The notes: generated by a model from the letters alone, not told the origin. A DNA stretch of 63,022 nt from UKL13-2 sp947085425 (GCA_947085425.1 CAMTWK010000014.1:1-63022); one strand, 5' to 3'. Positions 43,501 to 51,769 are shown, numbered from the stretch's first letter. Numbers and translations: made by a program.

Positions 43501-44328
43501 TTTTGCGCCGAGCGCGCAATTAAAACCAATCGAAATCGGCCGGGCGTGGTGCACCGAGTTATAAAACGCTTCCACCACCTGCCCAGACAAGGTACGACCG
43601 GAGGCATCGGTAATGGTGCCGGAAATCATGATCGGCAAACGTTGTTCGGCAGTGAGGCCGCGCGCTTCGAATTCTTCATCGACCGCAAATATGGCGGCCT
43701 TGGCGTTGAGTGTGTCAAAAATCGTTTCAATCAGAATGATGTCGGCGCCGCCGTCGATGAGGCCACGGGTGGCTTCACGATACGCATCCTTGACCTCGTC
43801 AAAATTGACGGCGCGAAAGCCGGGGTCATTGACATCCGGCGAGAGCGACAACGTGCGGTTCATCGGCCCCAGCACCCCCGCGACAAAACGCGGCTGTTTT
43901 GGCGTCCTGGCCGAAAAATCATCGGCCACCGCACGCGCCAATTTTGCGCCTTCCAGATTCAACTCATACGCCAACGATTGCATGCCGTAGTCGGCCATGG
44001 AAATGGTGGTGGAGTTGAAGGTGTTGGTTTCCAGAATGTCGGCACCGGCCTTGAGGTACTCGGCGTGAATTTCGCCGATGACATCCGGTTTGGTGAGGGT
44101 CAACAAATCATTGTTGCCACGAACATCGGAAGGCCAATCGGCAAACCGCGCGCCACGATATTCGGCCTCGGTCAATTTGTAACGCTGGATCATGGTGCCC
44201 ATGGCACCATCAAGCACCAGAATGCGTTGCGCCAACGCTTCCATCAACGCGGCGGTGCGGCTGGGCAATGTTGAGGTGTCGATTGGTGCCGGAGTATCGG
44301 CCAAAAATTGTGAAGGCGATTGCATCAT
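40573..44328 (-). CDS. metH: cobalamin-dependent methionine synthase
   Basis: About 1251 residues, complete four-module MetH. Homocysteine/zinc module: LVLDGAMGTMIQRYKL, FNCALGAKELRPHI and TGGCCGTTPQHIRAI (zinc Cys). Pterin module: VNVGERTNVTGSRAFAKLI and VPIMIDSSKWSVIEAGLKC. Cobalamin module: KGDVHDIGKNIVGVVMQCNN (His that ligates cobalt) and IGLSGLITPSLEEM. Reactivation module: GYPACPEHSEK and DSYAMWPTAAVSGFYYAHP. It methylates homocysteine using 5-methyl-THF. ATG 44328 is chosen (the frame opens two codons earlier at TTG). The 5' leader holds a terminator-like hairpin 20 bases upstream. Confidence 0.97.
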   Translation of the reverse strand: MMQSPSQFLADTPAPIDTSTLPSRTAALMEALAQRILVLDGAMGTMIQRYKLTEAEYRGARFADWPSDVRGNNDLLTLTKPDVIGEIHAEYLKAGADILETNTFNSTTISMADYGMQSLAYELNLEGAKLARAVADDFSARTPKQPRFVAGVLGPMNRTLSLSPDVNDPGFRAVNFDEVKDAYREATRGLIDGGADIILIETIFDTLNAKAAIFAVDEEFEARGLTAEQRLPIMISGTITDASGRTLSGQVVEAFYNSVHHARPISIGFNCALGAKELRPHIEELAQIADCRVSAHPNAGLPNAMAEYDELPVETAAYIREWAAAGWLNITGGCCGTTPQHIRAIAEVVKPFKPRLIPTIEKRLRLSGLEPVNIGDDSLFVNVGERTNVTGSRAFAKLILNDDYNAALTVARQQVESGAQVIDINMDEAMLDSQAAMVKFLNLIASEPDISRVPIMIDSSKWSVIEAGLKCVQGKAIVNSISMKEGIPAFIAAAKLCRRYGAAVIVMAFDEKGQADTFARKTEICARSYKILTEEVGFPPEDIIFDPNIFAVATGIEEHATYGVDFIRATEWIRENLPYAKVSGGVSNVSFSFRGNEPVREAIHTAFLYHAGRAGMSMGIVNAGQLGVYDDIPKDLLLCVEDVLFNRRPDATDQLVAFAEQYKGLKIDQVENLAWRADAVETRLTHALVKGITAYIVADTEECRAKVQAAGGRPINVIEGPLMDGMNVVGDLFGAGKMFLPQVVKSARVMKQAVAHLVPFIEEEKRLNGTVNAKAKGKIVMATVKGDVHDIGKNIVGVVMQCNNYEVVDLGVMVPADKILDAAIKEKADIIGLSGLITPSLEEMAHFAKEMQRLGFTIPLLIGGATTSRTHTAVKIEPFYQGPVVWVPDASRAVGVCSNLLSDELRDKFVAEVRDDLAKVRAQHANKKGVKLLTLDAARANAAKLDWAGYLPPKPKWLGVKTLKNFPLEQLVPYIDWSPFFQTWDLWGKYPQILDDAVVGESAREVFANAQKMLDKIIKGKWLQANAVFGFWPANSVGDSVEVYADESRASVLHTFHHLRQQNEKPAGNANQCLADFIAPVGTPDYVGGFAVTTGIGCDERAKTFEAAHDDYSAIMLKALADRLAEAFAEYLHARVRRDDWGYAADETLVIEDLIAEKYLGIRPAPGYPACPEHSEKAPLFVLLDATKRAGITLTDSYAMWPTAAVSGFYYAHPQSQYFAVGKIDHDQVVDYAKRKGWSIPMAERWLAPNL

Positions 44329-44340
44329 GTCCAAAATCAG

Positions 44341-44385
44341 AAAATAAAAAACCTGTCGGGTCGGTGGGCGCCAAGCGGACAGGTT
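44341..44385 (-). promoter_or_regulatory. terminator-like hairpin in the metH leader (possible attenuator or riboswitch)
   Basis: Read on the minus strand, AACCTGTC (44385-44378) pairs with GACAGGTT (44357-44350), followed by a run of T broken by one A (TTTTTTATTTT), the layout of an intrinsic terminator, and metH begins 12 bases beyond it. Upstream on the same strand lie GACGGG/CCCGTC and other short complementary stretches that could compete. A terminator just ahead of the gene it precedes implies conditional read-through. I could not match the leader to SAM-I, SAM-II, SAH or cobalamin riboswitch cores by eye. Confidence 0.6.
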
Positions 44386-44503
44386 GTCGGAACATGCCTC
44401 GCTTTAGCGGAATTTCAGACGGGCAAATATTTTCTCCCCCGTCCCGCGCCCGCAAGCTGATTCAAATCGGCGCGATGCGTCATTTTACGCGGAATGGCGC
44501 CAA

Positions 44504-44643
44504 CAGTTTGTTGAAATTCGTCGCGAGCGAAGGTCAGACGAGGCGGAAAGCGGCGAAAAACCGGAATGTATGCGGTATACATGAGGATTTTGAGCCGCTT
44601 GCCAACGCCGCATTACCGGGCGCAGCAGAATTTCAACAAACTG
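44504..44643. mobile_element. MITE-like inverted-repeat element, family A copy 2
   Basis: A 140-bp element with 16-bp perfect ends (CAGTTTGTTGAAATTC and its complement), the same length as the 3.8-3.9 kb copy and about 96 percent identical to its reverse complement by direct comparison (five differences). Flanks are CCAA on the left and CTAA on the right, which could be a degraded duplication. The right flank supplies the TAG stop of sdaA on the minus strand. It sits between sdaA and the metH leader. Confidence 0.87.
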
Positions 44644-46017
44644 CTAACACTCCACTGCCGCCAACGCCAACCCACCCAACGACGTTTCTTTGTACTTGGT
44701 TTGCATATCCGCACCGGTGCGGCGCATGGTTTCGATCACCTGATCGAGCGTGACATGATGAATGCCGTCGCCACGCATGGCCAATGAGGTCGCCGATATG
44801 GCCTTGATCGCACCCATGGCGTTGCGCTCGATACACGGGATCTGCACCAGCCCGCCAATCGGATCACAGGTCATGCCGAGGTGATGCTCCAGGGCGATTT
44901 CGGCGGCATTTTCAATTTGTTCGTTGCTGGCACCCAACACCGACGCCAATCCGGCTGCGGCCATGGCAGCGGCGGAACCGACCTCGCCCTGGCAGCCGAC
45001 CTCGGCACCGGAAATCGACGCGTTCATTTTGCACAACGCACCGATGGCGGAAGCAACAATCAAAAAATCGCGTAGCTGCGCCTGGTCCGCATGGCAAAAG
45101 TCGCGCGCATATCGCAACACCGCCGGCACCACTCCGGCGGCACCATTGGTCGGCGCCGTCACCACCCGGCCCCCGGCGGCATTTTCCTCATTCACGGCGA
45201 TGGCATACACACTCACCCAATCCATAATTTGGTGCGGCAACATCGTACGGCATTTGTTTTCAGCCAATAATTTTTCGTGGATGCCATGCGCGCGCCGCGG
45301 CACGTTTAAGCCACCCGGCAGTTGGCCGTCGGTCGCCATGCCCCGGTCCATACATACAAACATGGTTTCGATCACACGATCCAAAAAGGCATTTGTTTTG
45401 CCCTCTGCTCGCAACGTGTTTTCATTGAGGCGTAACAAATCAATCAGCTTGCTGCCGGTTTGATGACAGGCCGCCAGCAACTGCTTCATTGATTGAAATG
45501 GATGCGGCACACTATGCGCATCGCCGCGCGCCGTACCCACAAAGGCCTCGTCTTCGTCCACCACAAATCCGCCACCGATCGAATACATGGCGCGTTCGGC
45601 AATCAGCGTCGTTTGGGCATAGGCGCGAAACATCATGCCGTTGGAATGAATGGGCAACAAATCACGCAAATTAAAACGAATGTGCGTCAATGGTGAAAAC
45701 GACACCGCTTGTTTACCCAATAACTTCAACTGACTTTGTTTGGTGACCGCAGCAATAAACGCACCGATTGCCGAAGTGTCAACATCATCCGGCGTGTCGC
45801 CATGTAATCCCAATATGATGGCAGTGTCGGTGGCATGGCCTTTGCCGGTGTGGGCGAGGGAGCCAAATAACTCCACTTCAACCTTGCTTATTTTCTCCAA
45901 TTCGCCCGCCGGCAATTCCTTCAAAAAGCGATGTGCTGCTCGCATCGGTCCGACAGTATGTGAACTCGAAGGACCTATGCCGATTTTGAACAAATCAAAA
46001 CAACCCAAATAACTCAT
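44644..46017 (-). CDS. sdaA: L-serine ammonia-lyase (L-serine dehydratase), single-chain iron-sulfur type
   Basis: 457 residues. FDLFKIGIGPSSSHTVGPMR is the signature start; the [4Fe-4S] Cys ligands are in GCQGEVGSAAAM, GMTCDPIGGLVQ and IPCIERNAMGA. It deaminates L-serine to pyruvate and ammonia in the cytoplasm. It is the second gene of a two-gene unit, overlapping the M20 amidohydrolase stop by four bases. The last codon and the stop TAG abut a family A inverted-repeat element, so the extreme C-terminus should be compared with relatives. Confidence 0.95.
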   Translation of the reverse strand: MSYLGCFDLFKIGIGPSSSHTVGPMRAAHRFLKELPAGELEKISKVEVELFGSLAHTGKGHATDTAIILGLHGDTPDDVDTSAIGAFIAAVTKQSQLKLLGKQAVSFSPLTHIRFNLRDLLPIHSNGMMFRAYAQTTLIAERAMYSIGGGFVVDEDEAFVGTARGDAHSVPHPFQSMKQLLAACHQTGSKLIDLLRLNENTLRAEGKTNAFLDRVIETMFVCMDRGMATDGQLPGGLNVPRRAHGIHEKLLAENKCRTMLPHQIMDWVSVYAIAVNEENAAGGRVVTAPTNGAAGVVPAVLRYARDFCHADQAQLRDFLIVASAIGALCKMNASISGAEVGCQGEVGSAAAMAAAGLASVLGASNEQIENAAEIALEHHLGMTCDPIGGLVQIPCIERNAMGAIKAISATSLAMRGDGIHHVTLDQVIETMRRTGADMQTKYKETSLGGLALAAVEC

Positions 46018-47321
46018 TTGGTCGCGCTGCTATTTGCATCGAGCCAATCCAGCGCCAACGCGGTCAACGCCTTGACACCAATCTTCAAACCGGATTCATC
46101 GACATAAAAACGCGGGCTGTGATTAGACGGCGCGGTGCGGCACTCTTTGTCGGGCGGGGTGGCGCCAATATTAAAAAACAGGCCGGGCACTTGTTGCTGA
46201 AAAAAAGAAAAATCTTCCGCGCCACAATTCTTGGGGCAGACATTGACATTACTTTCACCCGCCGCGCGTCGCAAGGTCGGCAATGACCACTCGGTCAAGG
46301 CGACATTGTTGATCGTCACCGGGTAACCTCGTGAAATATGCACGTGTGCCTTGGCACCACCCGCTTCGGCAATCATGGTGGTGATTTTTTCAACAAACTG
46401 ATGAATGTCACTGCGGTGGGTTTCATCAAATGCACGGATGGTACCGTCCATTTTCGCCTCGTCGGGAATGATGTTGGAGCGGTTGCCGGCCTGAAAACTG
46501 CCGACCGTCACCACTGACGGCTCTTCGGTCAAATTCATTTTGCGCGAGACAATGGTTTGTAATCCCAACACCACTTGTGCACCGACCACGATCGGATCGA
46601 CGCCACCCCACGGTCGGGCTCCGTGAGTTTGGTTGCCACGCACAAAAATTCGAAAGGTATCGGCGCTGGCCATAAACGGCCCCGGCCGGTAGCCGATTTT
46701 TCCGGCATGAAGAGTCGAGGAGATATGCAAACCAAAAATCGCATCGACCTTTGGATTTTCCATGCAACCTTGTTTAATCATCAATTGCGCACCGCCCTCT
46801 TCGCCCTCCGGCGGCATTTCTTCGGCGGGCTGAAAAATAAATTTGACGGTGCCGGCGATATCACTGCGCATCGCCACCAAAATTTCCGCCACGCCCATCA
46901 AAATCGCCACATGGGTATCGTGTCCGCACGCGTGCATCACCCCACACTTGACCCCGTTCCACTCCGAGATGACGGTGCTTTTAAACGGCACGTCGGTTTC
47001 TTCCACGACTGGCAGACCGTCCATATCGGCACGTAACGCCACACACGGCCCCGGTTTGCCACCTTTTAACAGCCCAATCACACCCGTATAGGCAACTTGT
47101 TCCCTGACTTCATCCAAACCGATTTTTTTCAGGTGCGCGGCAATCACCCCGGCGGTGCGAAATTCACGATTTCCCAACTCCGGATTGGCGTGGATATCAC
47201 GCCGCCAGGCAATGACCGCGTCATTGAGTCGGTCGGCGTGCGCGGCAATGGTTTGATCGCGGTCTTGCTGGCTGGAGGAGGGTGGAACGGCACTACTTAC
47301 AACAACGGGGGAGGCGTTCAT
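46014..47321 (-). CDS. M20-family amidohydrolase (hippurate/IAA-amino-acid hydrolase type)
   Basis: About 435 residues. WRRDIHANPELGNREFRTAG, MDGLPVVEETDVPF, MHACGHDTHVAILMG (metal ligands), FQPAEEMPPEGEEGGA (catalytic Glu) and NCGAEDFSFFQQQVPG define the M20D subfamily that cleaves N-acyl amino acids. The N-terminal 35 residues are poorly conserved. ATG 47321 is preferred to the upstream frame start at 47369, although neither has a clear ribosome-binding site. It overlaps sdaA by four bases, suggesting that released amino acids, perhaps serine, are then deaminated; the link is inferred. Confidence 0.88.
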   Translation of the reverse strand: MNASPVVVSSAVPPSSSQQDRDQTIAAHADRLNDAVIAWRRDIHANPELGNREFRTAGVIAAHLKKIGLDEVREQVAYTGVIGLLKGGKPGPCVALRADMDGLPVVEETDVPFKSTVISEWNGVKCGVMHACGHDTHVAILMGVAEILVAMRSDIAGTVKFIFQPAEEMPPEGEEGGAQLMIKQGCMENPKVDAIFGLHISSTLHAGKIGYRPGPFMASADTFRIFVRGNQTHGARPWGGVDPIVVGAQVVLGLQTIVSRKMNLTEEPSVVTVGSFQAGNRSNIIPDEAKMDGTIRAFDETHRSDIHQFVEKITTMIAEAGGAKAHVHISRGYPVTINNVALTEWSLPTLRRAAGESNVNVCPKNCGAEDFSFFQQQVPGLFFNIGATPPDKECRTAPSNHSPRFYVDESGLKIGVKALTALALDWLDANSSATK

Positions 47322-47416
47322 TGAATGGCTGTGGAAATTTTTAGGAAAACAATTATGACACCGCATCAATAATGGTGCAGTGGTCGGTGGCTATAATCAA
47401 ACCAACAGGAGCCATC

Positions 47417-47809
47417 ATGGAACATTTGAACCCCAAACAAACGTTTGATTTTTTAGCGAGTGATCCTTCGGCGGTGTTTATCGATTGCCGCAGCGAAATG
47501 GAATTTTTGTTTGTCGGCCATCCGGTCGGCGCGATGTTGATTCCATGGAATGACGGCCCTGACTGGGACATTAACCCGCACTTTGTCGGCCAAGTAAAAA
47601 AAGCCTGCGGCCATTCCGCCCACCGACCGGTGGTGCTGGTCTGTCGTTCTGGCAACCGCAGTGTTGATGCCGGGCTAACGTTGGAAAAGGCCGGCTTCAC
47701 GCGAGTCTATAACGTGCTGGAAGGATTCGAAGGTGATTTGAATGACCAACACCAACGCGGTCAACTGGGTGGCTGGCGGCACGCCGGACTACCATGGGAA
47801 CAAGTTTAG
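47417..47809 (+). CDS. single-domain rhodanese-like protein
   Basis: 130 residues. FIDCRSEMEFLFVGHPVGAM is the usual N-terminal strand-helix, and LVCRSGNRSVDAGLTLEKAG contains the active-site Cys with loop CRSGNRS, typical of single-domain rhodaneses. YNVLEGFEGDLNDQHQRG is also common to the group. ATG 47417 has AGGAG six bases upstream, better than the start 45 bases earlier. It may transfer sulfur or act in redox sensing; partner unknown. Divergent from the M20 gene. Confidence 0.92.
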   Translation: MEHLNPKQTFDFLASDPSAVFIDCRSEMEFLFVGHPVGAMLIPWNDGPDWDINPHFVGQVKKACGHSAHRPVVLVCRSGNRSVDAGLTLEKAGFTRVYNVLEGFEGDLNDQHQRGQLGGWRHAGLPWEQV

Positions 47810-47909
47810 AAAGACGTTTACTGGCGCGGCGTTTCAGCCATTTATTGCTTAAACAGCGCGCCTGCTGGACAGTTCTCCCGCCAAATCCGAGCGCTTGAAA
47901 TCCTAGTTA

Positions 47910-49223
47910 ATGCACAAACCAACACCCAAAAAAACCAGCCCTCAGGCCCCACCAATATCACTGGCGTGGCTGATTTGGGGGCTGGGTGCGCTGCTGTATT
48001 TCATCGGCTTTTATCAACGTGTCGCCCCGGCGGTCATCACCAGCGAGTTGTCCCAAGCCTTTCAACTCACCGCTGCCGGACTGGGCAATCTGTCCGCGTT
48101 TTATTTTTACAGCTACGTGGCGATGCAAATCCCCACCGGTTTGCTGGCCGATCGATTTGGTCCGCGCATTTTGTTGACAGTGGGCGGCGCGGTGGCGGCG
48201 TTGGGCACCCTGGTGTTTGCCATGGCCGAAACGGTGTGGTGGGCGAACGCCGGACGTTTGTTGATCGGCGGCTCGGTGGGGGTGGCGTTTGTCGGCATGC
48301 TTAAGCTCGCCAGCCATTGGATGCCCGCGCGCCAATTTGCGCTGACCTCGGGCGTGGCATTGGCGGTCGGGGTATCCGGTGCCGTGTTTGCCGGTGTGCC
48401 ACTGCGGATTTTTGTGGATGCGTTCGGCTGGCGCGCGGTGATGTGGGCGAGTGCGGCGCTGACCTTATTGGTGGCGCTGGCGTGCTGGCTGGTGGTGCGT
48501 GACGACCCCAGCGAAAAAGGCTACCAAAGTTTTTCGCCGGACGACCATGCACCACAGGCGGGTGCCGCACCGAGCCATTTTTTGCACGGCCTGCGCGAAG
48601 TGCTGCGCTATCGCAATGTGCTATTGATCTACGCCCTCGCCGGTGCCCTGACCGGCATCGTGCTGACCTTTGCCGGCCTCTGGGGTGTGCCGTTTCTGGT
48701 TTCGCAATATCAACTCAGCCCCACCCATGCGGCAACACTGTGCTCATTGATGATGGTGGCGTGGGCGGTGGGCTGCCTGGTGTTTGGCGCTGTTTCCGAC
48801 CGCTTCGCGCGGCGCAAGCTGCCGCTGATGATTGGCCTGGCGGCGGCGACCGTGTTGTGGGCAATGTTGATCCTCATGCCGGGGCACAACTTGGCCGTGC
48901 TCACCATTCTGTTGGCACTGTGCGGATTTTTCTGCGGCTGTTTCATCATCACCTTCGCCTTCGCCAAGGAATCCGTGCCGCTGCGGTTGGCGGGCACGGT
49001 GTCGGGCGTGACCAACATGGGCGTGATACAAGGGCCGATGTTCATGCAGCCATTGGTTGGCGTGATGCTCGATCAATCATGGACGGGCACCATGCTGAAC
49101 GGCAAACGGGTGTTTGTATTTGAGGCGTATGCCAATGGCTTTTCACTGGTGCTGGTGTGGGCACTGTGTTCGCTGTTGCTGCTGGCGTTTACGCGGGAGA
49201 CGTATTGTCGGCAGACGCGCTGA
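47910..49223 (+). CDS. MFS transporter
   Basis: 437 residues with twelve predicted membrane helices. FYQRVAPAVITSELSQAFQ, YSYVAMQIPTGLLADRFGPR (loop 2-3 motif A region) and FGAVSDRFARRKLPLMIG (the equivalent in the second half) mark the major facilitator fold. The motif GFYQRVAPAV and general layout resemble uncharacterised anion/sugar-phosphate-like porters. Substrate cannot be assigned. A hairpin (49251-49277) follows 27 bases after its stop. Confidence 0.88.
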   Translation: MHKPTPKKTSPQAPPISLAWLIWGLGALLYFIGFYQRVAPAVITSELSQAFQLTAAGLGNLSAFYFYSYVAMQIPTGLLADRFGPRILLTVGGAVAALGTLVFAMAETVWWANAGRLLIGGSVGVAFVGMLKLASHWMPARQFALTSGVALAVGVSGAVFAGVPLRIFVDAFGWRAVMWASAALTLLVALACWLVVRDDPSEKGYQSFSPDDHAPQAGAAPSHFLHGLREVLRYRNVLLIYALAGALTGIVLTFAGLWGVPFLVSQYQLSPTHAATLCSLMMVAWAVGCLVFGAVSDRFARRKLPLMIGLAAATVLWAMLILMPGHNLAVLTILLALCGFFCGCFIITFAFAKESVPLRLAGTVSGVTNMGVIQGPMFMQPLVGVMLDQSWTGTMLNGKRVFVFEAYANGFSLVLVWALCSLLLLAFTRETYCRQTR

Positions 49224-49250
49224 ATTTGGTGTGGGTGAAAATTAGACCCC

Positions 49251-49277
49251 TGCCCCGGCTTTAAGCATACCGGGGCA
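49251..49277. terminator. hairpin after the MFS gene, at the edge of the RAYT 2 unit
   Basis: TGCCCCGG (49251-49258) and CCGGGGCA (49270-49277) form a perfect 8-bp stem with an 11-base loop. It may be the terminator of the MFS gene or a REP-like hairpin linked to the adjacent RAYT; AGACCCCTGCCCC just before it recalls the repeat core flanking RAYT 1. Confidence 0.6.
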
Positions 49278-49281
49278 TAAT

Positions 49282-50090
49282 AATAGGGGACAGACCACGT
49301 TTATTCATAACAATGTTGCCTGCCTTTCATTTTTTTCATCATCTCGCATGGGCGGCCTGCCCGCCACACCGCGCACCACACGCCGCCCTAATGCCTTGGC
49401 AATCTGCGCCTGGAATCGTTTGCCGCCCAGCACCGTATTGCCGTTAGTCGCTTCACGTATTTCATCAGTCAACGTTTCATCCACATGCGCCCGAAACAAG
49501 GCGCGATAGGATTCTATCCTCGCCGCATCTGTCAGGGCGATCCGCCGATATTGGTCATGCGGGGTAATCAGGGTGTTCGTCCGCCCCAGCCCGTTGGCGT
49601 GATAGCTTGACCAGCGATAATCCTGCGGCTTCATCACCATCCCCGCCCGCACCGGGTTGAGCTCGATGTACCGGTAACAGGCCAACACGTATTCCTCACT
49701 TTGTGTCAGACATGAACGAAAGCGACCTTCCCACAGTGTGCCAGAGCGTTTGTAAGTGCGGTTGATGTACTGAACATAGCGTTGCCCCAGATGTTTCATC
49801 AGCAGGGCAGCGCTGTCGGCGGCTATAGGCGTGAGCAGCAGATGGACGTGGTTGGTCATCAACACATAGGCGTGAACCGCGCAGCCAAACTTGTCGGCAA
49901 ATTCTTTTAGGTAATGGAGGTAGAACTGGTAATCTTCCTCTGCATAAAAGCAGACCGCACGATTATTACCGCGCTGGATAATGTGCCAGGGGATGCCAGC
50001 AAGCGAGAGTCGGGCGCGGCGCGGCATAAAATGTCGTCCCAAATGGAAAACAACAGGATAGCAGAAATTAAACGTGGTCTGTCCCCTATT
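49282..50090. mobile_element. RAYT 2 unit bounded by 22-bp perfect inverted repeats
   Basis: AATAGGGGACAGACCACGTT plus TA (49282-49303) is the exact reverse complement of 50069-50090. The left repeat ends one base from the RAYT stop and the right repeat lies 41 bases upstream of its start, so the unit is only 809 bp. No clear target duplication is seen. Perfect repeats suggest recent mobility or conservation. Confidence 0.8.
49305..50027 (-). CDS. REP-associated tyrosine transposase (RAYT), Y1/HUH family
   Basis: 240 residues. PRRARLSLAGIPWHIIQRGN is the usual RAYT start, VLMTNHVHLLLTP the HUH motif, and CYRYIELNPVRAGMV carries the catalytic Tyr; QDYRWSSYHANGLGRTN follows. The longer open frame to 50138 would run through the flanking inverted repeat, so ATG 50027 is used. 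It lacks the C-terminal helix-turn-helix-like tail of the 1.0 kb RAYT and belongs to a different subgroup. The gene is enclosed by 22-bp inverted repeats. Confidence 0.93.
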   Translation of the reverse strand: MPRRARLSLAGIPWHIIQRGNNRAVCFYAEEDYQFYLHYLKEFADKFGCAVHAYVLMTNHVHLLLTPIAADSAALLMKHLGQRYVQYINRTYKRSGTLWEGRFRSCLTQSEEYVLACYRYIELNPVRAGMVMKPQDYRWSSYHANGLGRTNTLITPHDQYRRIALTDAARIESYRALFRAHVDETLTDEIREATNGNTVLGGKRFQAQIAKALGRRVVRGVAGRPPMRDDEKNERQATLL

Positions 50091-50265
50091 TCCCCTCAGC
50101 AAGTGCGCCTTATACAACCCAGATGATGAAGCTGCCAAACGTGGTGCGGGTGCCCGCTATTTGCTTGGTGACCGTCCGGCCAGACGTTGAAACAAAATTT
50201 GGCGCATTTTGCCAGGCAGTGATCGCGCTGGGTTTACCTGCCGTTACCTGCAAGACCCATTGCCG

Positions 50266-51513
50266 TCAGACACGCTGAGCGGGTGCCTGACCGGCCGAAA
50301 TGGATTGGGCAGCAATCCAACACGCCAGACCAGTCAACATCAATGCCATCATGGCGATCGCCAACCAAACCGGTGAATGCGAAACTGCGGGGGACAATAA
50401 ACCGGCGACGATTGCATTCACCAATCCCGCTACAAAACCCTGCAAGGACGCCGCCATGCCACGCCGGGTCGGAAACATATCCAGTACTTTGAGTGACAAC
50501 GACGGCATCGCCATGGCGGTGCCCACGGCGTAAATATAAATGGGCACGATGGCCCACGGCACCGAAGAGGTAAAAAAACTCACGTACAACAAATTCAAAA
50601 CCGCAGCGGCTGCCATAAAGCGATAGCCCAGCCAGATGGTCTTGGCATAGCTATATTTACCAGCGACCCGCCCGGAAATAAACGCGCCGGTCATGATGCC
50701 GGCGATGCCGGGAATGAACAACCATGCAAATTGTTGCGGCTCCAATTTCAATGTCTCCGGCAAATACACTGGTGATGACATGAAGTAGAGAAAGAATGCG
50801 TTGAAATTAAATCCCACCGCCAATGACAACAATAAAAATGGCACATTGGCACCGACCGCGCGATAACCGGCAAACAACGGACGCGGGCGAAACGGTTGGC
50901 GTTTTTCCGGCGGCAGGGTTTCATGAATCGTCGAGACAATCACAGCAATCAACACACAAGTGATGATCGCCAGAAACCAAAAAATGGCGTGCCAGCCAAA
51001 CCAAATATACAAATAACCGCCGATGATCGGTGCGATTGCCGGTGCAATACCAAACCAAAGCGTCACCAGCGCCATCAACTTCTGCGCCTCGGTTTCATTA
51101 AACAAGTCGCGGATCATGGCGCGCCCCACCACCATGCCGGCACCCACCGACAACCCTTGCACCCCGCGGAAAAAAACCAGGGTCGTAATGTCGTTTGATA
51201 ACGCACAACCGATGGAGCCGATCAAAAATCCGATCAATCCACCAACGATGATGGGCTTGCGACCAAAACTATCAGACAAGGCGCCGTGAAACAAAAACAT
51301 AAAAGCAAATGCCGCCAGATACACCGACAAGGTCTGCTGCATTTGTAGCGTGCTGGCCTGCAGGTCACGGCCCATACCCACAAACGCCGGAATATAGGTG
51401 TCGATCGCAAACGGACCGAGCATGCCCAACGCGGCCAGCAATAACGCCAGCAGCCAACGCGGCGTATCGTGGTGTTTATGCGGTTGATGCGAAGTGTGGG
51501 GACTAATATTCAA
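50266..51513 (-). CDS. Bcr/CflA-family multidrug MFS transporter
   Basis: 415 residues, twelve predicted helices. FAIDTYIPAFVGMGRDLQAS, YLAAFAFMFLFHGALSDSFGRKP (motif A), RGVQGLSVGAGMVVGRAMIRDLF (motif C region) and APAIAPIIGGYLYIWFGW are typical of Bcr/CflA drug efflux pumps such as bicyclomycin exporters. The N-terminus begins at a TTG with a His-rich leader; no better start is visible. It is divergent from katG. The 175-bp stretch (50091-50265) after its stop holds nothing I recognise. Confidence 0.92.
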   Translation of the reverse strand: MNISPHTSHQPHKHHDTPRWLLALLLAALGMLGPFAIDTYIPAFVGMGRDLQASTLQMQQTLSVYLAAFAFMFLFHGALSDSFGRKPIIVGGLIGFLIGSIGCALSNDITTLVFFRGVQGLSVGAGMVVGRAMIRDLFNETEAQKLMALVTLWFGIAPAIAPIIGGYLYIWFGWHAIFWFLAIITCVLIAVIVSTIHETLPPEKRQPFRPRPLFAGYRAVGANVPFLLLSLAVGFNFNAFFLYFMSSPVYLPETLKLEPQQFAWLFIPGIAGIMTGAFISGRVAGKYSYAKTIWLGYRFMAAAAVLNLLYVSFFTSSVPWAIVPIYIYAVGTAMAMPSLSLKVLDMFPTRRGMAASLQGFVAGLVNAIVAGLLSPAVSHSPVWLAIAMMALMLTGLACWIAAQSISAGQAPAQRV

Positions 51514-51769
51514 AAAATTCGATTACGGATGCGCGGCCGGCGACAATTTTGCCCGGAAACCGCGCTGGCGCGGGATGCACAATGATACGCCCGGCAGCGG
51601 CCTCACCAGCAATGCCAGCCAATCTTTTATGGCTTTTTCGAAAATCCGTCCGGTCGGCAGCAATAGGAAGTCGCTATCGGTCAGGTTCAAAAAATCAATT
51701 GGATTGAAGCGCGCCGGGGGCGTATTGTATCCGGACGGTAATGGAAAACGAAACAAACTGGAGAAGAAA

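Noticed and set aside
42276..44274. Several long frames antisense to metH
   Set aside because: They mirror the strongly coding metH sequence, match nothing recognisable, and metH is unambiguous in the opposite strand.
44335..44503. metH leader as a cobalamin, SAM-I, SAM-II or SAH riboswitch
   Set aside because: None of the conserved core sequences I know for these classes could be found, so no class is assigned.
46321..46345. CGTGAAATATGCACG inside the M20 gene, resembling the family B terminus
   Set aside because: It covers only part of the terminus with mismatches, lies in conserved coding sequence, and has no partner repeat.
51494..51769. 92-codon N-terminal extension of katG
   Set aside because: KatG proteins start near the MTNDTKCPFTGG region; GGAG precedes ATG 51770, and the extension overlaps the divergent transporter start.
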